Part shown: positions 1 to 6,373 of the stretch, in pieces
How the letters are laid out: each line of letters opens with the position of its first letter
Position numbering within the stretch: position 1 is the stretch's first letter
Assembly (NCBI GenBank): GCA_021811025.1
Contig: JAJZPX010000012.1
Span: 1 to 12,876 of the forward strand
Length of the DNA stretch: 12,876 nucleotides
Direction of reading: 5' to 3'
Origin: Actinomycetes bacterium
Lineage (GTDB): Bacteria; Actinomycetota; Coriobacteriia; Anaerosomatales; JAJZPX01
Program-made: the position numbers and the translations under genes
Notes under the pieces: model-generated
Seen by the model: only the letters and a program-made list of their open reading frames with translations
What the model was told of the DNA's origin: nothing
Databases searched by the model: none

Positions 1-453
1 GGCTGGGGCGGGGGGCCGCGCGCCAGGCGCGGCGACGTCCGCGCGGCGGTCCTTCGGCTGTTGTCCGAGGGGCCGATGCACGGCTACCAGATCATCCAGG
101 AGCTGACCGAGAGGACCGGGGGCGCGTGGAGGCCTAGCCCGGGCTCCGTCTACCCGACCCTGCAGCTGCTCGAGGACGAGGGCCTGGTGGCGAGCAACGA
201 GGCGGACGGCAAGCGCGTGTACGGCCTCACCGAGGAGGGGCGGCGCGTAGCGGCCGAGCGCGGCGAGGAAGCGGCTCCGTGGGAGGACCTGTCGGGGTCC
301 GCGGCCGGCCTGGAGGCCCGCAAGGCAGTCGGCAGGCTGTTTGCTGCTTTCTGGCAGGTGGCGCAGAGCGGCTCGGCGGACCAGACGGAACGAGCCGTCG
401 AGATCCTGAACGAGGCGCGCAAGAAGCTCTACGCCATCCTCGCCGAGGACTGA
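1..453 (+). CDS. PadR-family transcriptional regulator (5' end cut by window)
   Basis: A winged-helix DNA-binding regulator. The frame is open from base 1, giving 150 visible residues. The PadR signature begins upstream of the TTG at 61: RRGDVRAAVLRLL at visible residues 9-21, PMHGYQI at 25-31, and the recognition-helix/wing region SPGSVYPTLQLLEDEGLV at 46-63. The TTG at 61 therefore falls inside the helix-turn-helix and is not the start; the true start lies left of the window. The upstream residues are Gly/Arg-rich, common in PadR proteins of GC-rich bacteria. The C-terminal part (about 103-148) is helical and likely forms the dimerisation domain. PadR proteins usually repress a neighbouring gene in response to a small molecule. 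Here the downstream neighbour is a small SHOCT membrane protein starting 46 bp after the stop codon, a plausible target or partner. Family assignment is secure; the ligand is unknown. Confidence 0.93.
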   Translation, partial: GWGGGPRARRGDVRAAVLRLLSEGPMHGYQIIQELTERTGGAWRPSPGSVYPTLQLLEDEGLVASNEADGKRVYGLTEEGRRVAAERGEEAAPWEDLSGSAAGLEARKAVGRLFAAFWQVAQSGSADQTERAVEILNEARKKLYAILAED

Positions 454-478
454 CGAAGCGCGCGGTCGCGCGCTCGTC
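452..478 (+). terminator. Hairpin between the PadR and SHOCT genes
   Basis: AGCGCGC at 457-463 pairs with GCGCGCT at 468-474 around a four-base loop. With one bulged A at 456 the stem extends by four more pairs (452-455 with 475-478). It overlaps the PadR stop codon and ends just before the ribosome-binding site of the next gene. No T-run follows, so it could be a GC-type terminator, an attenuator, or an RNA-processing site. The pairing is seen directly; the function is inferred. Confidence 0.4.
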
Positions 479-499
479 GCGACAAAGGAGACACGCAGA

Positions 500-799
500 A
501 TGCACTTCTTCGGACCCCGACTGTTCTTCTTCCCGTTCATGCTCGGCTTCGGGCTGCTCAAGGCGCTGGTGGTCGTCGCGATCATCGTGATGCTGGTCCG
601 CCTGTTCGCCGGCCACCGGCACTATCACTGGGCGCACCGCGGCTACGGCTACTGGCCCGTGGCCGAGGACCCGCGGCGGATCGCGGCCATGCGGTACGCG
701 TCCGGGCGGATCACGCGCGAGGAATTCGACCGAATCATGCGGGACCTCGATGCGACGGCGACGGCGGGCAACGCGACGCCTCCCGCGCCGACCGCGTAG
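500..799 (+). CDS. Small membrane-anchored SHOCT-domain protein
   Basis: A 99-residue protein with one N-terminal transmembrane segment (about residues 9-37, Phe-rich then Leu/Val/Ile-rich). A short His/aromatic linker follows (39-52), then a C-terminal SHOCT-type module (about 56-84, DPRRIAAMRYASGRITREEF), then an Ala/Pro/Thr-rich tail. SHOCT modules are short helical motifs, usually at protein ends and thought to mediate oligomerisation. The start is supported by AAAGGAG at 484-490, nine bases before ATG. It lies directly after a PadR regulator gene on the same strand, an arrangement suggesting the regulator controls it. The TAG stop lies inside the first copy of a 13-bp tandem repeat. The cellular role is unknown. 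Confidence 0.88.
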   Translation: MHFFGPRLFFFPFMLGFGLLKALVVVAIIVMLVRLFAGHRHYHWAHRGYGYWPVAEDPRRIAAMRYASGRITREEFDRIMRDLDATATAGNATPPAPTA

Positions 800-833
800 A
801 GCCGCGGCGTAGAGCCGCGGCGTAGAGCCGCGG
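795..833. repeat. Three perfect tandem copies of a 13-bp unit
   Basis: The unit cgtagagccgcgg occurs at 795-807, 808-820 and 821-833 without mismatches. The first copy contains the SHOCT TAG stop (797-799). Because termination is within copy 1, changing the copy number should not alter the protein. It looks like a slippage-generated repeat in the convergent intergenic gap. Confidence 0.95.
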
Positions 834-944
834 GGAGGACGGCGGACCCCTTCCCTCTCGCAAACGTGGTGTCACGGGTGTCCCCGCGCCGCGCGGGGGT
901 GGAGCCGAATGCGAGCCGCGAGGCGGAGGCCGGCGGCCCTGGCG
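834..944. other. Convergent intergenic gap with a GC hairpin
   Basis: The end of the SHOCT gene faces the end of the ferredoxin-subunit gene. No coding frame is convincing here. A compact hairpin, CCCCGCG (882-888) pairing with CGCGGGG (892-898), could help stop transcription from either side. It lacks a clear T-run, so the call as a bidirectional terminator is tentative. Confidence 0.4.
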
Positions 945-1244
945 CTAGCCGGCGCCGGTACCCGCTTCGTGCTCGGGCACCATCGTGATGGCTCCGCTCG
1001 GGCACTCCTCGGCGCAGATTCCGCAGCCCTTGCAGTAGTCGTAGTCGATCTCGGGGCCGGCGTCGAAGCGGATGCAGCCGTCGGGGCAGTACGCCCAGCA
1101 GATGCGGCACGTGTCCTTGCCCGCCTTCGCCGCCACGCACGCGGCGGGCGACACGACGGGGCGCTTGTTGCGCCAGTCGCCCGTGTGCCCGGCCTCGCCC
1201 GCACAAGGCGTGGACGCGGCGAACTCTCTCGGGTCGTCCCTCAC
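945..1244 (-). CDS. 2-oxoacid:ferredoxin oxidoreductase delta subunit (two 4Fe-4S clusters)
   Basis: A ferredoxin-like electron-transfer subunit of 99 residues, similar in layout to the PorD/VorD/KorD delta subunits. The N-terminal TGDWRNKRPV at 21-30 is the family lead-in. The second cluster motif is canonical: C71-x2-C74-x2-C77-x3-C81-P. The first site reads C46-x2-C49-x3-C53-P; the expected first cysteine position (43) is lysine, and the nearest upstream cysteine is C36. I prefer the GTG at 1244 because GGAGG at 1250-1254 sits five bases before it; an in-frame GTG at 1271 would give 108 residues and overlap the gamma stop (1256-1258). It is last in a six-gene minus-strand cluster, directly after the gamma subunit. 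The alpha and beta (thiamine diphosphate) subunits are not nearby, so the substrate cannot be named. Confidence 0.88.
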   Translation of the reverse strand: MRDDPREFAASTPCAGEAGHTGDWRNKRPVVSPAACVAAKAGKDTCRICWAYCPDGCIRFDAGPEIDYDYCKGCGICAEECPSGAITMVPEHEAGTGAG

Positions 1245-1249
1245 GCCGT

Positions 1250-1254
1250 CCTCC
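1250..1254 (-). promoter_or_regulatory. Ribosome-binding site that decides the delta-subunit start
   Basis: The minus strand reads GGAGG here, five bases before GTG at 1244. The site lies immediately after the gamma TGA (1256-1258), as expected for translational coupling. It favours the shorter delta protein over the GTG at 1271. Confidence 0.6.
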
Positions 1255-1255
1255 G

Positions 1256-1834
1256 TCAGCCGCGCGTGCACTCGTAGGCGAGGCGCGCGGCCTCGCGGTT
1301 CTTCTTAGCGGCAGCCTCCGGGAAATGATCGGCTATGGCGTCCTCGAGGCTGTCCATGCCGATGAGACCGGTCGCCGCGGCGATAGCGCCGAGGATCGCC
1401 GTGTTCACCATCGGCGCCCCCCCGACCACGACTCCCGCGGCGAGCGCCGCGCCGGTCACGTCCGCCGTCACCACCCGGCAGCCGTCGCGGGAGATGGCCG
1501 GCTCGTCCGGGGACTTCGTGGAGTTCACGATCACGGTCCCGCCCGGCTTCAGACCCGCCATGGCGCCGCCGACCGCGAGCAGCGACTCGTCCAGCACGAC
1601 GACGATGTCGGGCGAGGTCACCTGCGAGACCGTGCGGATCGGGCCGCGGGACAGGCGAGTCGACGCGGTGATCGGCGCGCCGCGCCGCTCCGCTCCGAAC
1701 GACGGAGCCGCCGTCACGCCGGCGAAGCCGCTGCGGAACCCGGCCACGGCAAGTATCTTCGACGACGTGACCGCGCCCTGGCCGCCTCGGCCGTGCCAGC
1801 GGATCTCGTAGGTGTCCTGGGATGGGTCGAGCAT
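1256..1834 (-). CDS. 2-oxoacid:ferredoxin oxidoreductase gamma subunit
   Basis: A 192-residue protein matching the gamma subunit/domain of the pyruvate/2-oxoacid:ferredoxin oxidoreductase family in length and motifs. It has EIRWHGRGGQGAVTSSKILA at residues 10-29, PSFGAERRGAPITASTRLS at 44-62, a DIVVVLDESLL strand at 76-86, and GGTVIVNS at 98-105. In the complete enzymes this subunit works with alpha, beta and delta to cleave a 2-oxoacid oxidatively into acyl-CoA, CO2 and reduced ferredoxin. The delta gene follows directly. The ATG at 1834 has no clear Shine-Dalgarno; a tiny frame, ATG-ATG-TAG, lies just upstream at about 1838-1846. The gap to the upstream COG3581 gene is 23 bp, so translational coupling is possible. 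The absence of alpha/beta genes is notable. The family is clear; the physiological substrate is unknown. Confidence 0.92.
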   Translation of the reverse strand: MLDPSQDTYEIRWHGRGGQGAVTSSKILAVAGFRSGFAGVTAAPSFGAERRGAPITASTRLSRGPIRTVSQVTSPDIVVVLDESLLAVGGAMAGLKPGGTVIVNSTKSPDEPAISRDGCRVVTADVTGAALAAGVVVGGAPMVNTAILGAIAAATGLIGMDSLEDAIADHFPEAAAKKNREAARLAYECTRG

Positions 1835-1857
1835 GCGCTACATCATAGCAGCCGGCG

Positions 1858-2940
1858 TCACGAGCGCGAGCCGCAACGGCGCGACCGGCGCATTCGCAGC
1901 ATGTCGCAGAACGCCGCGATCCTCGTGGCGGTGCCGGTCTCGGAGGCGTGGACGTCGAAGCTGAGGCACAGCACCGGGAACTCGTTCTCGCGCGACAGAC
2001 GCTGCAGCGCCGGCATCGCGGACACCTCGGGCATGCAGCCGAACGGCTTGACATGCACGACGCCGTCGAACCCCTCGCGCATGTAGCGGTTCGTGTACGC
2101 GACGCTCTTCGTGCCGTCGATCCCGATGTCGTAGGCGAGGTACGGCGCGGCTTCCGCCACGACCGCGTCGACGAACCGCCGGCCGCCGAAGATGGCGTCC
2201 AGCACATGCGAGATGGTCACGCGGCGGTGCACCTCGACGCCGTGCAGCGCGAGCTGCCGCTCGAGGCGGTGGTTCGAGTACGGCTCGATCGCGACGTACA
2301 CCTCGCCCACGACGCCGACGCGCAGCGGCTCCTCATCCCGCCGCGGCGTCAGCGACTCGATCGCCGCGGCGGCGGCGCTCTCGGCGGCCTCGACCGTCGC
2401 GGCGTCCTCGGCCGAGTCCAGCTCGGCGAGGAACCGCTCGTGGGCGGCGTCCACGTCGGCGAGGTCCTCCGCGAGGCAGAGGCGGCGCCGGTAGAGGTCC
2501 TGCACGCGGTCGAGCGCGTACACCTTCGCGGACGCCAGCGCGAACGCGCGCGAGACGGCGCGGTATGAGTTGCGCGGCTCGAGCCGCTTGAACTCGCGCA
2601 TGAGCGCGCGGAGGCTCGTGCTGTGGTTGGAGAGCGCGAGGAAGCCGAACTCGTACCCGAGCCGGCACAGGATCGCCTCCTGCACCTCGCCGTAGAAGCC
2701 GAGCCGGCAGCCGCCGCCGGCTTGAACGAGGACGTCGGCCCCGCGCTCGAGCGCCTCGATGAGGTTGCCGAGCGTGTACTTGAACGGCAGGCACGCGGCC
2801 TCGGGACTGTGCGCCGCTCCGAGCTCGAGCGTGCGCCGCGTCATCGGCGGCGGCGGGACGACGTCGCCCAGCAGCCGGCCGACCGGCTTCAGCGCGACTG
2901 CGTAGTCGCCGAGGTGCGGAAACGAGACGACCGGGCTCAC
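1858..2940 (-). CDS. COG3581-type protein, 2-hydroxyacyl-CoA dehydratase/activase-related
   Basis: A 360-residue protein of the HgdB/BcrC-like superfamily, of the type annotated as 'CoA-substrate-specific enzyme activase, uncharacterised' (COG3581). Recognisable segments are FPHLGDYAVALKP at 7-19, SPEAACLPFKYTLGNLIEAL at 45-64 with C50, ADVLVQAGGGCRLGFYGE at 68-85 with C78, VVGEVYVAIEPYSN at 210-223, and VHVKPFGCMPEV at 295-306 with C302. These three cysteines sit where the superfamily places iron-sulfur ligands, so a 4Fe-4S or related cluster is likely but not proven. A helical Ala-rich linker (about 150-198) joins the two halves. Translation starts at GTG (2940), three bases after the stop of the COG3580 gene, so the two are surely co-translated and probably form a complex. 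No substrate is established for this family. The C-terminal tail is Arg-rich. Confidence 0.85.
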   Translation of the reverse strand: MSPVVSFPHLGDYAVALKPVGRLLGDVVPPPPMTRRTLELGAAHSPEAACLPFKYTLGNLIEALERGADVLVQAGGGCRLGFYGEVQEAILCRLGYEFGFLALSNHSTSLRALMREFKRLEPRNSYRAVSRAFALASAKVYALDRVQDLYRRRLCLAEDLADVDAAHERFLAELDSAEDAATVEAAESAAAAAIESLTPRRDEEPLRVGVVGEVYVAIEPYSNHRLERQLALHGVEVHRRVTISHVLDAIFGGRRFVDAVVAEAAPYLAYDIGIDGTKSVAYTNRYMREGFDGVVHVKPFGCMPEVSAMPALQRLSRENEFPVLCLSFDVHASETGTATRIAAFCDMLRMRRSRRCGSRS

Positions 2941-2943
2941 GGC

Positions 2944-3909
2944 TCAGGCCGCCCCCCTCGGTGCCGCCTTCGCCTTCACGATGTCGGCGAAGCTCTCCAC
3001 GCGGGTCTGGAGGCCGACGTCGCTGTAGAAGCCGTCGAGGACGAGCTCGAGGGCGGGCGCGCGCGTCAGCTTCAGGCGGCACAGCTCGGTCACGAGCGAG
3101 TCCGGGCCGCAGGGGAAGCTCGTGAGGAAGACGATGCCGTCCACCCGCTCGCCCGCATCCGCGACCGCCCCGAGCAGCTCCCGGCTGTACGTCCAGTACA
3201 GGTCGCGCGAGATCCGCCGCGCGCCCCGCGCCCTGCCTCGGCCGAACGGCTCGGCGCGCACGACGTCCAGCCCTTCGCGCCGCAGCAGGCGCTCGACCGG
3301 CTCGCCGATGAGCGCGTCCTCCGCGACGTACGAGTGCCCGACGAGCAGCACCTTCGGGCGCCCGTCGCGCGCCGCCAGCACGTCCGCCTCGCGCCTCCGC
3401 GCCTCGAGCTCGCTGGCGAGCTGCCGCGCCTTCGCCCGCGCGTAGGACGCGAGCACTCGCGGGGCTCCTGCGAACCGCGCTCCCATCGCGCACATCGCAG
3501 GCCGCTCCCGCTGCCGCCACCGCATGTCGACCGTGTACGTCAGCAGCGGCACGCCGGGCAGCGTGTTCGCGATGAGGTCATAGCCTCCCATGAACTTCTG
3601 GCAGTTCTCCTCGCGCCGCCGCACGGACACGAGCCTCGCTGCGAAGACGAAGTCCACCTCGTCCGCAAGCGTCGCGACGTGCCCGAGGAAGAGCTTCACA
3701 GGCAGGCACGCCTCGTCCGGCGCGAGGGCGTCGCCGCGCCTGGCGATCTCGACGTCCGTCGGCGGGCTGACGACCACGTCGAGCCCGAGCCCGCGCAGGA
3801 ACGACTCCCACAGCGTGCCGTACCGGTGGTACAGCAGCGCCCGAGGCAAGCCGACGCGCGGCCGCGACGAGCGGTCGGACGCGAAGGGCTGTGCGGCGCT
3901 GATCTTCAT
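2944..3909 (-). CDS. COG3580 / DUF2229 protein, acyl-CoA dehydratase activase-related
   Basis: A 321-residue member of the DUF2229/COG3580 family. Diagnostic segments are RVGLPRALLYHRYGTLWESF at 18-37, VVVSPPTD at 45-52, DEACLPVKLFLGH at 65-77 with C68, the segment around ENCQKFMGGY at 101-110 with C103, KVLLVGHSYVAED at 186-198, and TSFPCGPD at 263-270 with C267. The E-x-x-C-x-P-x-K motif also occurs in the downstream COG3581 protein, suggesting the two are structurally related halves of one cluster-binding unit. In many anaerobes the same two domains are fused behind an ASKHA ATPase activase domain; no such domain is encoded here. The ATG at 3909 lacks a strong nearby Shine-Dalgarno. The gene starts 39 bp after the acyl-CoA ligase stop codon. 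A redox or dehydratase-related role in CoA-thioester chemistry is inferred from family and context only. Confidence 0.87.
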   Translation of the reverse strand: MKISAAQPFASDRSSRPRVGLPRALLYHRYGTLWESFLRGLGLDVVVSPPTDVEIARRGDALAPDEACLPVKLFLGHVATLADEVDFVFAARLVSVRRREENCQKFMGGYDLIANTLPGVPLLTYTVDMRWRQRERPAMCAMGARFAGAPRVLASYARAKARQLASELEARRREADVLAARDGRPKVLLVGHSYVAEDALIGEPVERLLRREGLDVVRAEPFGRGRARGARRISRDLYWTYSRELLGAVADAGERVDGIVFLTSFPCGPDSLVTELCRLKLTRAPALELVLDGFYSDVGLQTRVESFADIVKAKAAPRGAA

Positions 3910-3948
3910 GCGCCGCTATCTACCCTCACCAGCCTCTTGGAAGCGCGC

Positions 3949-5661
3949 CTACGCCGCCCCGCCCGTCCCGCGCACGAGGCATCCGTCGTCATCGTCTCCG
4001 CCGCCGTCGGCGAACAAGGTGGTGGAGATGCCGAGCGTCTCCTTCGCCATCTCGCGCAGCTTGTACTTCTGGATCTTGCCGGACGCCGTCATCGGGAACT
4101 CGTCCACGAAGAAGACGTGTTTGGGAGCCTTGTACCGCGCGATCCGCGCCCGGCAGTACTCCTGCACGTCGCCCTCGGCGATGTCGCTGCCGTCCGCGCG
4201 CATCACGAACGCGCCGACCACCTCGCCGTACTTCTCGTCCGGCACACCGACGACCTGCACGTCCTTCACGCCCGGCATCGTGTACAGGAACTCCTCGATC
4301 TCGCGCGGGTAGATGTTCTCGCCGCCGCGGATGATCATGTCCTTGATGCGCCCGGTCACTCGGTAGTAACCGTCCTCGTCCACCGTGCCGAGGTCGCCCG
4401 AGTGCAGCCAGCCGTCCTTGTCGACGGCCGTCGCGGTCGCCTCGGGCATGTTGTAGTAGCCCTTCATGATGTTGTAGCCGCGGCACAGCAGCTCGCCCTG
4501 CACGCCCGGCAGGCAGTCCTCGCCCGTCTCGGGGTCGACCACCCGCACCTCCACCTGGTCGTGCTTGCGGCCGACCGTCTCGCACTTGCGCTCGAGCGTG
4601 TCGTCCGTGGTGGTCTGCGTGAAGACGGGCGAAGCCTCCGTCAGCCCGTAGCAGATCGTCATCTCGGACGCGTGCATGCGGTCGATGACCTGCCGCATCG
4701 TCTCGATGGGGCATGGCGAGCCCGCCATGATGCCCGTACGCATGCTCGTGAGGTCGAACACGTCGAACATCGGGTGCGCGAGCTCGGCGATGAACATCGT
4801 CGGCACGCCGTAAAGCGCCGTGGCGCGCTCCTTCTGCACCGCCGCGAGCACCATCAGCGGGTCGAACTGCTCGACGCCCACGACGGTCGCAGCGTGCGTG
4901 AGCACCGCGAGCACGCCCAGCACGATGCCGAAGCAGTGGAAGTACGGCACGGGGAGGCAGACCCGGTCGGCCGAGGTCAGCTTCTGCCGCTCGCCGATGT
5001 AGAAGCCGTTGTTGAGGATGTTGCGATTGGTGAGCATGACGCCCTTGGGGAAGCCGGTCGTGCCCGACGTGTACTGCATGTTGATGACGTCGTCCGCGTG
5101 CTGCCCCTCGCGCGCTTCGGCGTACAGCCCGTCGTCCGCGTGCTCGCCGAGGATCAGCAGCTCCGGCATCGAGTAGAAGCCGCGGTGCTTCTCCGGGCCC
5201 ATGTAGATGAGGCTCTTCAGCCGCGGGAACTCCTCCGAGCTCATGCGCCCGCGCTCCTGCGTCTGCGACTCCGGCACGAGCTCGCGCACGATCCGGATGT
5301 AGTCGACGTCGCGGAACGAGTCGATGACCACGAGCGCCTTCATGTCGGACTGCTTGATGACGTACGCGAGCTCGTGGCTCTTGTAGACGGGGTTGACCGT
5401 CACGAGCACGACGCCGATCTTTGCGGTCGCGAACGCGAACGTGAGCCAGTCGGGCACGTTGCGCGCCCAGATGCCGAGGTGGTCGCCCTTCCGCAGGCCG
5501 ATGGCGAGCAGGCCCTTGGCGAGGTTGGTGACGCGCTCGTCGAACTCCGCGTACGTCCAGCGCAGGTCGCGGTCCGGGTAGACGACGAACTCGTGTCCGG
5601 GCTGCTCGGCCACCTTGCGGTCGAAGTACTCGCCGATCGTGAGGTCGGTGTGCAGGTCCAT
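3949..5661 (-). CDS. AMP-forming acyl-CoA ligase (ACSF2/fatty-acyl-CoA synthetase type)
   Basis: A 570-residue adenylate-forming enzyme that activates a carboxylic acid with ATP to an acyl-adenylate and then the CoA thioester. All core motifs are present: P-loop TSGTTGFPKG at 198-207, YGLTEASP at 338-345, SGDLG at 421-425, hinge and substrate region GRIKDMIIRGGENIYPREIE at 437-456, and the C-terminal catalytic lysine K529 in MTASGKIQKYK. The segment MAGSPCPIETM at 312-322 resembles the ACSF2/FadD-like medium-chain group, but substrate cannot be set from sequence. The reading frame stays open far upstream, but the ATG at 5661 is right: the family N-terminus (LTIGEYFDRK) begins there, and a GGGGGG Shine-Dalgarno-like run at 5668-5673 lies six bases before it. 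It overlaps the stop codon of the regulator gene, so coupling is likely. The C-terminus carries an unusual short acidic, Gly/Asp-rich tail (552-559). Confidence 0.95.
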   Translation of the reverse strand: MDLHTDLTIGEYFDRKVAEQPGHEFVVYPDRDLRWTYAEFDERVTNLAKGLLAIGLRKGDHLGIWARNVPDWLTFAFATAKIGVVLVTVNPVYKSHELAYVIKQSDMKALVVIDSFRDVDYIRIVRELVPESQTQERGRMSSEEFPRLKSLIYMGPEKHRGFYSMPELLILGEHADDGLYAEAREGQHADDVINMQYTSGTTGFPKGVMLTNRNILNNGFYIGERQKLTSADRVCLPVPYFHCFGIVLGVLAVLTHAATVVGVEQFDPLMVLAAVQKERATALYGVPTMFIAELAHPMFDVFDLTSMRTGIMAGSPCPIETMRQVIDRMHASEMTICYGLTEASPVFTQTTTDDTLERKCETVGRKHDQVEVRVVDPETGEDCLPGVQGELLCRGYNIMKGYYNMPEATATAVDKDGWLHSGDLGTVDEDGYYRVTGRIKDMIIRGGENIYPREIEEFLYTMPGVKDVQVVGVPDEKYGEVVGAFVMRADGSDIAEGDVQEYCRARIARYKAPKHVFFVDEFPMTASGKIQKYKLREMAKETLGISTTLFADGGGDDDDGCLVRGTGGAA

Positions 5662-5672
5662 GTCGCGCCCCC

Positions 5673-6248
5673 CTACACCGGCGCGTACACGACCGCGAGG
5701 ATCTGTGCGGCGCCGTCGGCCGCCCGCACCTCGTGGGGCACGATCGAGTCGTAGTAGATGCTGTCGCCGGCGCCGAGGCGATGAGTGTCCTTGCCGTATT
5801 CGACCTCGATCGCGCCGTCGAGCACGTAGATGAACTCCTCGCCCTCGTGACTCGAGAGCGTGTGCGTCTGCTTGTCGGTGGGGCTCACCGTGATGGCGAA
5901 CGGCTCCATGTGCCGGGCCGACTTGCCTGGGGCCAGCGAGAAGAAGTCGAGCTCGCCGGCATCGCTTCGCGTCTCGAGGCTCTTCATTCGCGCGACGCGG
6001 TCGGCCTCGTCGCGGCGCGTCACCACGGGGCCCACGTTCGTGTCGTCGTCGAGCAGCGTGCCGAGGCGGACACCCAGCGCGCGCGTGACCTTGATGAGCG
6101 GGGCGAGCGAAGGGGCGATCTCCCCGGCCTCGAGCCCCTCGATCGTCGACGCGTCGCACTCGCAGCGCTGCGCGAGATCCTCGACCGAGAGCCCCAGCGA
6201 CTCCCTCAGAGTCCTCATCTTCCCGCCGGTTCGACCGTCCTCCGCCAT
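5673..6248 (-). CDS. XRE-family regulator with C-terminal cupin domain
   Basis: A 191-residue transcriptional regulator. Residues 12-67 form an XRE-type helix-turn-helix (RTLRESLGLSVEDLAQR, then DASTIEGLEAGEIAPSLAPL). Residues about 128-190 form a small beta-barrel cupin, with SSHEGEEFIYVLDGAIEVEY at 132-151 and GAGDSIYYDSIVPHEVRA at 159-176. In this family the cupin senses a small ligand. Here the adjacent acyl-CoA ligase (11-bp gap) suggests the ligand is the acid or its CoA ester; that is inference. The ATG at 6248 is chosen because AGGGGG lies about eight bases upstream and the helix-turn-helix begins soon after; M11 is a possible alternative. As first gene of the cluster it may autoregulate the whole operon; a perfect inverted repeat (6306-6320) lies in its upstream region. 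Confidence 0.92.
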   Translation of the reverse strand: MAEDGRTGGKMRTLRESLGLSVEDLAQRCECDASTIEGLEAGEIAPSLAPLIKVTRALGVRLGTLLDDDTNVGPVVTRRDEADRVARMKSLETRSDAGELDFFSLAPGKSARHMEPFAITVSPTDKQTHTLSSHEGEEFIYVLDGAIEVEYGKDTHRLGAGDSIYYDSIVPHEVRAADGAAQILAVVYAPV

Positions 6249-6305
6249 GCCGCAAACCCCCTTGCTTCGCCTGCCATGCGTACCGGTTGCCTTGCAGACG
6301 ATGAT

Positions 6306-6320
6306 GCGTGTTCGACACGC
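6306..6320. promoter_or_regulatory. Perfect inverted repeat upstream of the XRE-cupin operon
   Basis: GCGTGT at 6306-6311 is the reverse complement of ACACGC at 6315-6320, separated by three bases. It lies about 58-72 bases before the regulator ATG, in the only sizeable gap before the six-gene cluster. That is where an autoregulatory operator would be expected. No strong -35/-10 pair is obvious around it. Operator function is a guess from position and symmetry. Confidence 0.4.
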
Positions 6321-6373
6321 GCGTGAACAGAGGGGATGCGGCGGAAGGGATACGAGGGTCGGCGGACGGATGT

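Noticed and set aside
61..63. TTG as start of the PadR gene
   Set aside because: It falls inside the first helix of the DNA-binding domain; conserved PadR residues are encoded upstream to base 1.
1325..2086. A 253-codon + strand frame over the gamma gene
   Set aside because: Antisense to a clear gamma-subunit gene; composition is Arg/His/Asp-rich with no domain.
2623..5754. A 1043-codon open frame on the + strand
   Set aside because: It lies antisense to the COG3581, COG3580 and ligase genes. The translation is a low-complexity run of Arg, Val, His, Asp and Leu with no recognisable domain; long antisense frames are expected at this GC content.
5662..6318. N-terminal extension of the ligase frame to a start at 6318
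   Set aside because: The 219 extra codons are an Arg/Gly-rich shadow of the XRE-cupin gene; the family N-terminus and a ribosome-binding site mark 5661.
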